Source of the DNA: Dromaius novaehollandiae
Taxonomy: Eukaryota; Chordata; Aves; Casuariiformes; Dromaiidae
DNA: 64,000 nt
Reading direction: 5' to 3'
Assembly: GCF_036370855.1 (NCBI RefSeq)
Contig: NC_088132.1
Coordinates: 62,844,841-62,908,840, forward strand
The notes below the pieces were generated by a model. The model saw nothing but the letters and a program-made list of their open reading frames with translations. It was not told the DNA's origin and did no database searches. Made by a program: the position numbers and the translations under genes. The first letter of the stretch is position 1, and each line of letters begins with the position of its first letter. Shown piece after piece: positions 34,501-44,400 of the stretch.

Positions 34501-36396
34501 GAACTTTAGTTAGTTTAGGATTTGAAAATCATGACATTAACTTTTTTTTCTGGTGCTTAACTTCTAATAAATTGCTTTGTAATTTTTAAATCTTTGAAAT
34601 ATGTGTCCTATTTAACTGGAAAAGCCATGTAAAATGGTTGTCTGGCCAAGTTTTGAGAATAAAATGGACCTAGCCATTCTACATCTGAAGTTAGGGTTAG
34701 ACTGTAGGTATTTGCAGCAAGAGATGTCTTCAATCCACTTGAACAGTGTCATTGTACATAATACTGTTTTTTTTTATATTGATGTTTGGAAGTATGGTGA
34801 GTTTTGTACTCTGGAAATTTTTTTTTTCTGAAAGATCACATTTTTAATATAGTCTCACTTTTTCCCCTATTAATAGAGAAAAATTATACTTTTTTTTTCC
34901 CCCTCAGATGGTTCAGGCATTTTCTCGTTGCATTCTCTGCTCAAAGGATGAAATGGACTTGGATGAACTGCTTGCTGCTAAACTAGTATCTTTTCTCATG
35001 GACAATTATCAAGAAATCTTAAACATTCCTTCCTCCTTAAAAGCTTCTATAGAGGAACATGTTGTACATCTCCAAAGAGTCCAAGTAGGTGTCTAGCGAA
35101 AAATTCTTATGTCTCTGTGCTACTGTAACAAATTTATCCTTTCTGTTCCTGAAAGTTTGACAGATCTTAAAGACCTTATTTCTGCTAGTATATGCAGAGC
35201 TGATTAATTTTCACTGTTGTCTATCAATCATAAGTATGTATTTAAATCAAACTAAGCAGATCTTGGGTCGTTTAGAGACAGGAACATGTAAACATGTTTT
35301 CCTGTTGGTCAGTTCTGTATCTTCAGGGAATGGGGTCCTGATCTGGGAAATTAAATTTGTGGTAGTGAAGAAAAACTGTAAGGGGTATTCAGTGCTTCCA
35401 TTAATGTTCTGTTTTTCTGCTAGAGCTATCCTTACTTGTTCAACTTTTTCATAACTTTTTTTCTATTTCCTTTTCCTTTTTTTCTCTTTTGTTCAAAGCT
35501 GCAGTCTTTTTAGTTCTTTCTTCCTTAATATGTACCGAAATGGTTAGTCATTTTTAGCTTCTTCCAAGAATGAGGCAGGCTTCCTTAGTGTCATGTTTTT
35601 TTGACTTTAATGCAAGAGATGGGAAGCAGAATCTCAGGTCTTCACTCCTTATCTTCTTTATTTAGGGACTTTAAGTGGTCAATTTGATTAAGCCACTTTT
35701 CCCAAATTTATTCTGGAAGACATAGCTCTTCTGTTTACTCTCTTCAGATAAAATATGCTGGAGCTGACACTGATGCAACTTTTCCTGCACCATCATTTTG
35801 TCACCAAATCAGTACAGATGAATTTGAATCACAGAGGGCAAATGGCTCTCAAGAACCACTGGAAGCTTTATTGGAAGAAATTGCAATGAATAAAGAAATA
35901 TCTGTCAAAGACAAGAAGAAGAAACTCAAACAAGTAAATAAATTCTTCTACAGTCTTAATTTTAAAAAGTTCTATTGAGTCTTAAATGTCTAGTTTTCAA
36001 GAGAAATTGAGATTTAAAATAATAGATATTCTTGGATTTATAGCTTTTTAAATTTTTTTAGAATAGAGGTGCTGTGATGAATCAAACCATATTGGAAAAT
36101 AAGTTTTCTATATAGAGTGATGTACAGTGCATTAGAAGAATATGTATTTTCCTGTTCTATAAGTGGAGGTGGCACTTTGCTTAAATGCTAAGTTTTGTAG
36201 TGAATTCTTCATTTAAATTGATGTATTTTTCTAGTTTCAGAAGTCTTACCCCGAAGTGTATAGAATACGATTTCCTACTCCTGAAGCTGAAGCAGTGCTA
36301 TTTCCAGAAAAAAATAAGCAGAAACCACCAATACTGATGTGGGCCTTAAAAAAGCCATTTCAACCATTTCACAGAACCAGAAGCTTTCGGATGTAA
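20431..36396 (+). CDS. DEPDC1B: DEPDC1B, DEP domain-containing protein 1B (11 coding exons)
   Basis: The coding sequence joins 20431-20478, 21076-21341, 26116-26251, 29060-29187, 29978-30108, 31170-31217, 31600-31740, 33229-33395, 34908-35084, 35748-35933 and 36235-36396. It encodes 529 aa, the length I recall for human. A DEP domain occupies about residues 20-108 ([25 protein letters not shown]). A Rho-GAP-like domain spans about 200-390. A basic C-terminal segment ends RTRSFRM. The family is peripheral membrane and peaks in G2/M; DEPDC1B opposes RhoA signalling through the receptor phosphatase PTPRF and helps de-adhesion before mitosis. I see no canonical GAP arginine-finger motif, as reported for this family. 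It is DEPDC1B and not DEPDC1A because the long internal insert of DEPDC1A is absent. The ATG at 20431 has T at -3 (weak) and G at +4 but aligns with the known N-terminus. Confidence 0.97.
21076..21341 (+). CDS. DEPDC1B: DEPDC1B coding exon 2 (DEP domain)
   Basis: The acceptor is TCTGTAG at 21075 and the donor is ATAG/GTAAAC at 21341/21342. It encodes residues 17-104 and holds nearly the whole DEP domain: [52 protein letters not shown]. Confidence 0.97.
21342..26115 (+). other. DEPDC1B: DEPDC1B intron 2
   Basis: This is the longest intron in the window (4.8 kb). It has a T-rich low-complexity patch at about 23866-23903 and a purine-rich patch near 21800. Several open frames of 60-100 codons on both strands match nothing I know. 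No additional exon is needed by phase. Confidence 0.8.
26116..26251 (+). CDS. DEPDC1B: DEPDC1B coding exon 3
   Basis: The acceptor is ATTGTAG at 26115 and the donor is GTG/GTAAGT at 26251/26252. It encodes residues 105-150, a proline-rich linker ([14 protein letters not shown], then KFPDWNE) between the DEP and GAP-like domains. Confidence 0.95.
26252..29059 (+). other. DEPDC1B: DEPDC1B intron 3, with antisense 125-codon open frame
   Basis: The 2.8 kb intron contains an ATG-initiated minus-strand frame at 27512-27889. The plus strand there is purine-rich and less AT-rich than its surroundings. I cannot name a protein or repeat family for it. Confidence 0.7.
29060..29187 (+). CDS. DEPDC1B: DEPDC1B coding exon 4
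   Basis: The acceptor is CATATCAG at 29059 and the donor is CACG/GTGAGT at 29187/29188. It encodes residues 151-192 with the conserved [19 protein letters not shown] and [10 protein letters not shown]. Confidence 0.96.
29978..30108 (+). CDS. DEPDC1B: DEPDC1B coding exon 5
   Basis: The acceptor is TTTTACAG at 29977 and the donor is TCAA/GTGAGT at 30108/30109. It encodes residues 193-236, the start of the Rho-GAP-like domain ([30 protein letters not shown]). Confidence 0.96.
31170..31217 (+). CDS. DEPDC1B: DEPDC1B coding exon 6
   Basis: This is a small 48-base exon. The acceptor is TGTGCAG at 31169 and the donor is AATT/GTAAGT at 31217/31218. It encodes [15 protein letters not shown], which matches the human sequence closely and fixes the exon despite its size. 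Confidence 0.95.
31550..31599 (+). repeat. (TTTTC)n and poly-T polypyrimidine tract at the exon 7 acceptor
   Basis: About 48 nearly uninterrupted pyrimidines, with several TTTTC units followed by about 20 T, end directly at the CTAG acceptor of DEPDC1B exon 7. Length variation here could affect splicing. Confidence 0.9.
31600..31740 (+). CDS. DEPDC1B: DEPDC1B coding exon 7
   Basis: The acceptor is a very long pyrimidine tract ending TTTCTAG at 31599; the donor is TTAG/GTAAGT at 31740/31741. It encodes residues 253-299, including [19 protein letters not shown] and [16 protein letters not shown] sequence (here [12 protein letters not shown]), the core of the GAP-like fold. Confidence 0.96.
31741..33228 (+). 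other. DEPDC1B: DEPDC1B intron 7, host of a CR1 fragment
   Basis: The 1.5 kb intron is more than half occupied by a CR1 LINE fragment (about 32146-32942). The remainder is AT-rich. About 230 bases upstream of exon 8 happen to stay open in the exon's frame. Confidence 0.85.
32146..32942 (+). mobile_element. CR1-type LINE fragment, reverse transcriptase region, decayed
   Basis: Translation shows reverse-transcriptase sequence typical of sauropsid CR1: LDFSKAF in one frame, then [24 protein letters not shown] (normally FADD-TK), [20 protein letters not shown] and CRVLCLGRN in another. Further on come nucleotide matches to the CR1 stretch that reads LVRPHLE and RELG. Frameshifts and stop codons break it, so it is not active. 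The copy is in the same orientation as DEPDC1B. It lacks the 5' part, as is normal for CR1, and appears to lose CR1 similarity at about 32942, before the expected 3' end. Confidence 0.92.
33229..33395 (+). CDS. DEPDC1B: DEPDC1B coding exon 8
   Basis: The acceptor is ACCAG at 33228 and the donor is TTG/GTATGT at 33395/33396. It encodes residues 300-355, including [20 protein letters not shown] and [14 protein letters not shown]. The acceptor has a poor pyrimidine tract (CTTCTACAAACCAG). The choice is fixed by protein similarity and by the phase with exon 7. Confidence 0.92.
33396..34907 (+). other. DEPDC1B: DEPDC1B intron 8
   Basis: The 1.5 kb AT-rich intron contains two imperfect direct copies of about 32 bases, at 34175-34207 and 34237-34268. 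No exon-like sequence was seen. Confidence 0.75.
34175..34268. repeat. Imperfect direct repeat pair, about 32 bp each
   Basis: Both copies begin TTTAATTAACTAT and end with TATTTGATTA-AAT-like sequence. They differ at a few positions and are about 29 bases apart. Confidence 0.75.
34908..35084 (+). CDS. DEPDC1B: DEPDC1B coding exon 9
   Basis: The acceptor is CCCTCAG at 34907 and the donor is CAA/GTAGGT at 35084/35085. It encodes residues 356-414 with [20 protein letters not shown] and [10 protein letters not shown], the end of the GAP-like domain. Confidence 0.96.
35748..35933 (+). CDS. DEPDC1B: DEPDC1B coding exon 10
   Basis: The acceptor is TCTTCAG at 35747 and the donor is CAA/GTAAAT at 35933/35934. 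It encodes residues 415-476 and ends in a lysine-rich KDKKKKLKQ that leads into the last exon. Confidence 0.95.
36235..36396 (+). CDS. DEPDC1B: DEPDC1B coding exon 11 and stop codon
   Basis: The acceptor is TTTCTAG at 36234. It encodes residues 477-529 with [24 protein letters not shown] and the conserved basic tail [16 protein letters not shown], then TAA at 36394-36396. Confidence 0.96.
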   Translation, partial: FQKSYPEVYRIRFPTPEAEAVLFPEKNKQKPPILMWALKKPFQPFHRTRSFRM

Positions 36397-36504
36397 ATGG
36401 TTTGCAATTCATCAGCAAACTGAATCCAAGCATATTATCGATTGGATATTATGCAAAAGGAGCCTGACCAGCGAGTAATTACTCAAACTACTGGAGTAGT
36501 AGTT

Positions 36505-36522
36505 CTACTGCTGGCGCAGTAG
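36505..36522 (+). other. Stem-loop in the DEPDC1B 3' UTR
   Basis: CTACTGC and GCAGTAG form a 7-bp perfect stem around a TGGC loop. A second short complementary pair (CTACT/AGTAG, about 36488-36502) precedes it. Confidence 0.5.
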
Positions 36523-37024
36523 AAAAGGCCAAAAGAAGAGGAGAGAATTGAGGAGGTAGAAATGTGAACCTTTATCAGTATTTTTTAAAATCATTATTTT
36601 TTTTAATGCCCGTTATTTTTGAAAAACCACGATGGTTAATCTACATGGGTGGTAAGACATATTTGCTGTATTCTAACCATGCCTTCATGATCTAAATGCA
36701 TTTTTTTTTTTTGTAATGTACTGTTGGCATCTTGTAAACAGAAATTTTTCCCCTGAAAATAAGTCTGTTGTATAAATTGGACTATATTTGTTCACATTTA
36801 GCTTGAGGAATTAATATGCTGTACATACTTGAATATGTATGAAACACTGGATTTTGTTTGTGTATCGTAGCATTCTTGATATCTAAGGCTGATTTCAGCG
36901 AAGCGTAAAAACTAGTCCTTAATTTCCTGATTCATGTGATGCATTACAGTTTGAGTCAACTGTTGAAATTTCATTAACTTCTATAGTGCCAACCCAGGTT
37001 TTTAAAGCAATTTCCATACCTCTT

Positions 37025-37030
37025 AATAAA
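37025..37030 (+). terminator. DEPDC1B: Poly(A) signal AATAAA of DEPDC1B
   Basis: Canonical hexamer 629 bases after the stop codon, with a T/G-rich region downstream. It is the most likely end of the transcript. Confidence 0.55.
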
Positions 37031-37060
37031 TATTGCTGTTTAAAATTGGATGCTTGTCCA

Positions 37061-40000
37061 ATAGAAGTTGCACATTTTATCAAAAAAATCTGAGCCGTGC
37101 ATTTCCTCTGGAAAAGACAGGCAAATGTGGAAGTGACATTAAAGGATACATCCCTTTAATGGTTGCATTTCAGTGCATTATGAAATATACTGTATCTGTA
37201 ACTTGACTATGTATAACTTGATTGGTCCTGACAGCACTTTTGAGCTAGTAAAGCATTAACATTTTCAGATATTTACTTAAAGTGGTGGTTTCATGTTAAC
37301 AATCAGATTTTTAATAAGCAGCATTTCACACACATTGAATCCCCAGAGTAGAATCTGTGCAGGTGAGAAGGTAGCTGACATCTCACCAAACTGCTATCTG
37401 AAAATATAATAAGCATCATGGTGACTGATTGTCCTGTAATGTAATATTGAGAGCATTTTCACTTTACTAACCTCTTAACTGGTCAATAAGTTTTAAGATG
37501 TACATTGCAAGGTGGCTAGCTTAATAGATTGGAAAATTCCTCAAGCATTGTGCTTTTGATGAACAGTATATGCATGATTCCATGATGTGTTTTCACACAT
37601 TGGTTATACTTGGATTTGATTTTAATAACCATTTCTTAAGCAAAAGTGATACATTTTTCTTTAGCAATATTAAAGAAATGTTAACTAATTTATATCTAAA
37701 GTAGTCTGAGACAACTTATTACTTTTTGTACGAGGTCTCCAAATGTGACATAACCTTTTAAATTTGCTATAGTCTTCTGTCTATGCTTATGTACAGTTGA
37801 AGTTAGACTATCACTAGACTACTCACATAAAAAAAATTTGATTACATGAAGTACAATAATGAGTTAGGCTAGTAGGAAAGATTGTCTTGTGTCAAAAAGT
37901 GGAAACTCAGCCTAAGGGAACTCTGACATCAGTCCTTAACTGCAAAGGAGAGATAGAAGCCAATCTCTTAAGCCATTAAAAATCGTTTCCTTGTTTACTG
38001 ATGTGCCTTTTGGTGTTGCACTGGATCTTTTTTTCCCCATCGTTCCTTTTTTTTTTCTCCTCCTGTTATTCTTAGCTTTCTTTAGCCTGTTTTAAACAGT
38101 ATTTTTTTTTGTTTAAAATGTAATTAAACTTAATTGAAATTTCAATTAAAGTTTACACATAAGTTTCCATGAGGAGAAAATGAAGATATCTTAAATGCTT
38201 CTATGGGTCAATTGCCTTTTCATTTCAAAGAATTCTTTCCTTGACTGTAGTAAAAATAAAGCAAGTCTATTCACAATTTCCATGCCTGCCAAACAATAAC
38301 ACAAAATTATCTAAAAGCTCAGAGGGTCTGTAGGGAACTAAAAGCTCAGAGGGTCTGTAGGGAACTATATACAAAATCATAATTTTGCAGACTGAATTAT
38401 AACTGTTGCCCAATCTTGGAGACACAAGACTTCTCTTCCCCTATTACTAAGACATGTGACTATGGCCCCTACTTATAGTTCTTACCTGCCTTATGACTGG
38501 ACCAACTGCACATACGCAAGAGGACTATGGTATGAACAAAAGTAAGCTTGCTTATTTTTTTAAGGGTGGAGGGTGTGAGAAGAAGGCTGCTAGAAGGTTA
38601 GTCTGTAGCCATAAGCTATAGTCAATAGAAACTTCAGTTTGGATATTAACTTCTCAACTATTAAATGTTAATTAACACTTAACTTCATTAAAGCCCTATA
38701 TTGTCTTTATATTGCTAAGACCGAACAGCCTGAGGTCTGTTGGGTTTATTGCGCTTGCACTGTGTGGGGACCATAGGCCAAGTGTTCTTTTGCCCCTACC
38801 AGTGGCCATTTTCTGAAGAGGCCCACTGAATTAAGTGCTATGTGACACATCCTTTTATAATGCAGCAGATGGAAGTCTCAAAGGTAGAAGATGTGGTTTT
38901 AGTTGCTTTTGTAGTTTACTCAGGCTCATGTTTTTCATCAAAGAAGAACAACCTAAATATCCACCTGTAAGCTCTTAAATTAAGTAGGAGCTATTTCTCA
39001 TTGAATTTGAACAATGGCGTTTAACTCCTTAATACTGAAACAGCCATTAGGTGTCATGGTGCTACTCTGCTTTTTGTGCAAGGGCCAGGGACTCTTGAAT
39101 AGAAGCTTCTTTTTTTGCTATGCTAAGATCCTTGCCCCCAGCTCAGCATCCTTTATTTCCTCCCACCCCACCCTGACCAGAATTCCTTTCCTGATCTGGT
39201 AGTTCCTGGTGATCCCATATCTATGGCAGCTTTGCTCTAGAATTTCCTGAAAGAGGGGAGAACACTACTGATCTCCTTCCCTTCATGGGAAGGGAGATGG
39301 GACTTTGCTTCCCCATCGCTCTTGCTATTTGTGGCAGTGCTTTCTTTCCTTACACAAATGCAGTTTACTGCAGCTCCTAAATTAACAACCAGTCATCAAG
39401 AACATCTTTTGGTTCACATGTCTCATTTTCTGCTGTAATCCTGGCACTGATCATACTGTGAGTAATAGCTTTCATCATTAGCTACTAATGCACAAGGATT
39501 ATTTAATTACTTTTACTTTGAATGAGTCTAATTCACCTACTAATTTATCAAGTTTGTGATATCAGCTGTTAACATGTATGACTACAGAGAATGATTGATG
39601 CCTGATGTTATTTTCTGAAACTATTTTCAGATGTTACTTTATTGTAGAGAGGAAGTTTGGGCAAAATCTGGGGGATCTCATTGTCTTGTTCTGTTAAGCA
39701 GAAATAAGAACTAAAGATAAGAGGGTAGCATGCTGCCAAACTGTGCTTTTTTAGTATTACCATGATATGCCAGAGATTTTTCCTTCCCTTCCAGAAGCGT
39801 GTTTTCCAACGTAAGAGCTTCTCTTTCCTTTAGTTTCTTTCTTTTAGCCTATGCTAACTCAGTATGACTCACTTTATCTCTTGACCAGAAATTTTTAAGT
39901 TTCCTACTGCCTTTGAGCTTATGATTCTAGTTATTTTAGCTTTAGGAGACTTCTTAGGTTTGGAATTCAGAAACTCATTTCTTACAGATATTACTTACAG

Positions 40001-40700
40001 ATATTACTTCCTAGGTATTTAAGTGCACTTGAATTTTATTAACTTGGAACAACTGATGTGCTTTATACTAGCTGTAATGCGCTAACATTACTTTTTTCAT
40101 CAGTTCCTCATGCTTATAGCAGAAATATGGGATGAGAGGCTTCTCAGAAAAACAAAGCCTGAAAGATAGAATTAGAAGTTATACAAGTAAGTTTTTTAGC
40201 CCTGTGTTTAAGTACTTGCAGTATAGTCATTGTTGATCAAGAGCTCTTGCTATATTGGGTTGTAATTGTTTTTTTCAGAAACTCAGATTATAGAATATTT
40301 AGATATCTAAGACACCATTTATCTCCTCCCTGGATAAAAATTTGGATGCGACATAGATACATTGGAGGGGCAACCACTGCATTCCACTGACTGTAAAGGG
40401 AGTAGACAACTCTACTAGTTCTAGACATCTAAAGTTAGGAGATGTATTTCTTTATTCATGTATTTCTGTTTGGATTCCCACTTCCCATATAGTTTCATTG
40501 TGATAATTGTAGAACATAAAGGAGATGCTCAGGCCTGTGTTTGAGAAGAATGAAGCTGATATATGTGCATGATTTCTTTCTAAAAGTGATTGAGAGGGGC
40601 AAGATGTTTATACAATATTAGTTTGGGGTAGTTACTTTCAAGTTTACAGCTTTTTGAGGACCTTTGGATATCCAAATCTGACTGAAGACATATCTTGCTT
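37061..40700. other. Intergenic, AT-rich, no gene seen
   Basis: I find no coding exon on either strand. The stretch holds a 27-bp tandem duplication at 38314-38367 and an AATAAA at 38255. Short open frames (for example at 39014) have no recognisable product. It is expected to lie between DEPDC1B and PDE4D by synteny. Confidence 0.6.
38314..38367. repeat. 27-bp perfect tandem duplication
   Basis: Two identical adjacent 27-base copies occur, each beginning AAAGCTCAGAGGG and ending GGGAACTA. Their complete identity suggests a recent slippage or duplication event. Confidence 0.95.
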
Positions 40701-41470
40701 GCTCTGGGAGAAGCAGGAAGAGATCAGAAGAATGTCAAATACACCCTTATTCAAAAGGGTAAGTGGGAATAATCTAAACGGCTAATAGCAAATGAGTCTG
40801 AAAGCAATCCTGGGCAAAATAGTGGAAAAACTGATACAGAATATGCTGGGGTTTTTTTTGTTTGTTTTGCTTTGCTTTGTGTGTGTTTTTTTTTTGTAAT
40901 AGAATATGCATTGCTTGGAAAAGCTGGTTTTGTTTGTAATGGAGGTAAGTTTGTTTGATAGTGTGTTTCAGTTCTTGACTCCTGAAAATTTTCCTGTGGG
41001 ATTGGGATCCCAGTATAGAAGATTTAGGTTAGCTGACCAAATAGACTTAGCTCCTCTTATTTATTTTTTATGGATTCCTTAGAGGTACTGATGGAGCCGT
41101 GGACTGTGGCTGAAAATTGTGGCCACAATAGGTTTTCTATGGCATTTCATTTAGTAGCATCTGACAAAATTATTACTAGTTAATGTCAATAAGTGTTTAA
41201 GTGATTAAGAACTGAATAACTGCAGGCACGAGGGAATCATAACTGATGGAGATACTCTTTATGGATTTCTACAGGAATCAGTACTAGATTTTCCTGCTAG
41301 ACAGTGTTTTCCTTAAGGATGTAAAAATAAAAATCAGTTAGAATAATTAGCTAATCTCATTAATGTTTCAGAATGGTTAATAATGATAATCAAGGTATTA
41401 ATATGGAACAGTTCAGGTTGAAAATGAATTCAAACATGGTCATATCAAGGTTATACATCTAAGAAAAAGA
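40700..41470 (+). mobile_element. Possible decayed CR1-like LINE
   Basis: Short patches resemble the reverse-transcriptase region of CR1-type elements: CACCCTTATTCAAAAGGGTA near 40742 (like the TPLFKKG motif) and CAGGAATCAGTACTAGAT near 41273 (like the QGSVLG motif), in the expected order and at roughly the expected spacing. No frame is open and many differences are present, so the family call is tentative. Confidence 0.35.
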
Positions 41471-44400
41471 AATGTAGGTCATTAAAAAAAAAAAAAAGAG
41501 GAGGAGGAGGGAAGACTGTTCTAGAAAACTATGGCTCTGTAAGAGATTACTCCCACAGTGAACAAGGCTTTCCAGTATTATGCTGAGGCAAAGGACTACT
41601 GTGATTCTTGAAGGTCTAAACTGGAGGTTGTTGCATAAAATCAGCTGACTCATCTCTTGTGTGTACCTCTGCACTCAATACCGAGAGACTGACACCGAAA
41701 ACATTGCCGTTTTTGCAGGCTTTTGTAAAACTGTAGAGGATGCAATGTGAGTATTCAAAATTATTTTCCTTAGACTGAGTTTGCATTGCTGCACAGTCTT
41801 ATCCATTTATGAGAAACAAGAACAGGAGCTCACTTGATTAGCTTGTGGAAGTGCAGAGAGAAGTACATATGTTGGTAAGCAGCAAAGAAACCAGCCAAGA
41901 AAAGAATAATGTTCAGTGGTTAGAAAATGAAGCTGGATACACTTAAAAAAAGGAGACTTTTTTTTTTTTTTTTAAAAAACATTGGGGCACTGAAAGATGG
42001 GAATGTGATGAATTTTCATTTTTCTTGGTATCTTCAGAACAAGGTCTTTCTGGAGGGTATTTTCTGAAACCCAAGTCATTGAGCTCAGGGCAGGGTGAGC
42101 AGAGGGGAAGCATAACAACTTGTGATATGTGAGAGGTCAGACAAAATCTTAGGGCCCTTCTGTGTTTGCATGGTATGGATTTTTACATGTGAGACACACC
42201 TGTTCAAATTAATTATCTTCATTCAATGACTTGATACTCAGGAGGTGATGTGAAACAGTTGATTTGTCATTGCTTGCTTGATTTCTGAGGCAACTAAAGA
42301 AATCAGTATTGGCTACTTCTGTTTTTCAGCTAAATCCCAGTGGATAAAGGCAAAGAGGGGTCAGCTGGTGGGTTGCCAAGGCACAGCTGCTGCTGGGGAT
42401 AATGAAGATCAGCTCTGCTCTGCTCTGCGAGGATGAGGTATGTCTGCTCTGCTGCAGTTGCTTTGCCTGGGAATGACAGAGAGGATAAGATATATGGAAA
42501 TGTGGTCTAGTGGCTGGTATGAATTCTAGTAATACAGTTTTTGTTGCAGTTTGAGAGAACAAGTAAGTATTTCAAAATGTGCATCTTAAGTTTAGATTCT
42601 CTTTTTTTAACTTGGGATTATGTGGTGCTGCATTGATCAAAACTGATATCCAGGAAAGAGAATTCTTGACATCCAAGGCAGCCTAAGGTGTCTCTTGTCT
42701 TAATATTAACCTAAAGTCATCTACAGCTACTTTTCTTGAAGTGAATTTTTGTATTTTCTCTATTGCAACAATGGTTTGAAGTCACTGCAAGGTTCTCTGA
42801 AACTTTAGGAATGACTGAGAGAAGAAGCTTCTGGCAGTGTTTCCTGAACCTGCTTGCTAAGGGAGAGGATGGACTGTCCTCAGCAGCTCTAGACTCCAAA
42901 GGTGAATAAAAGGCACAATACCTGCAATACATTCACGTATTTGTAAATTTTACTTTTATTTCCTTTTCTAACCTTGGCACTTACTCATGTGAGGATCTGG
43001 CCTTGTGCTTGACCAAGACTTTGTTATTTGTTTTCAAAGCTTGTGTGCAGCGCTGGTTTTCAGGCTTAATCTCATGAAAAGCAGCAGTTCTATGTTTTGT
43101 AGCCAGCAGTGGGGAGAGAACAAGATGTGGGATTGTTCGTTCCTTGTTTGTTATAATGGTTTGCAGTATATTAGCTTTCCTGTTGCAAGATACTGTGCAA
43201 AGAATAATAAGCTTTTTTGATGTTGAAATCTATGGGAAATATTTGGGGATTTTATGAAAGGATCCTTCCCTTTCTCTGTCTTGATAGCCATTTAGATTTT
43301 AATTTTTATGTCTATTTATCAGTCTGGATGTTTGGTAATTTATGACCCAGCAGAGGTCACCCTTGTGACATTGTTCAAAACATACAATCAAAGAGAAGGA
43401 GTAGAGACAAAGTTCATATAAAAGCCTTTAGAATTTTATTTTATGAAGCATGCTGTTGCTAATTAGAGTTAGGCTGGTATTACTGTGTCGTAATTAGGTA
43501 TGTGACTTTTCTTTAGGCACTATAGTAATGATTATTGTTTTGTAAAATTCTTACCTTCCAAATGTTAACCTCATTAGTATAGTAAAATACCTACTTACTG
43601 ATTTTATTCAATAGTAGTGTTGTATTTCCAGTGTTGGCTGCATAGCTGAGTAAAACAACATCAAGAGGGAACACTAAAAAAACAAATTACTAAATGGCGC
43701 TGTTGTTTAAGTGCTACATGCTTCAGGTTCATGAAGACATATTGAAATAGTGTCTGTATAACAGTAATGACTGAAGCAGCAAAAAAAAAAAAAAAAAAGT
43801 GGGGAGGGAGAATAGGTGTGTATTTTGTCTCTTCTTTCTAATAGTCTATAAGAATAAAATGTGTCTTTACCCTCTCTATGAAAGAGCATTTTTTTAATTT
43901 GTGATACTTTTTTTGAAGTGAAAATTAGGGGAAAGGGAAGAGGGAAAGGATTGATTCTTTTCCTAACACCAGTTCAGAAGCGCAGATGTAAAATGTTATC
44001 CCTACATTGTATTGCAACACTAGAATAATCACTGGTTGTTTTCTTGATGTTAGTAAGGGTAACACTTTAGTTGCATACAGAGTTGGTGATTCAGATAATA
44101 ATCCTCTCACCACGCATAGTGGCAGTCTTGTTTTAAATGGACTCACTACGTGGTTTATAAATTCTGCTTCAATAGGAAAACTCAGCAGTGGCTGATATAA
44201 TTGCTCTGCCCCACTTGAGTATTATCTTCTGTGTTAATCTGAGCTAACTCCAAAGTAGTTTTCTCCAGTTAGACAATAGAACTGGCTGTGCAACAAGAGT
44301 ATTGTCAGAGTTGCACCTGAGCGAACTTGGTTTAATGACCAGAGCGTGACACTGAGACCTGGGAAAACATGTTGCCTTTTGGTTCAGCCAAAAAGTTTTT

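Larger units (their letters stand above)
36397..37060 (+). other. DEPDC1B: DEPDC1B 3' UTR
   Basis: AT-rich sequence follows the TAA. A small stem-loop is predicted at 36505-36522. AATAAA at 37025-37030 is the first canonical polyadenylation hexamer and is followed by T/G-rich sequence. A later AATAAA at 38255 could serve a longer form. Confidence 0.6.
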
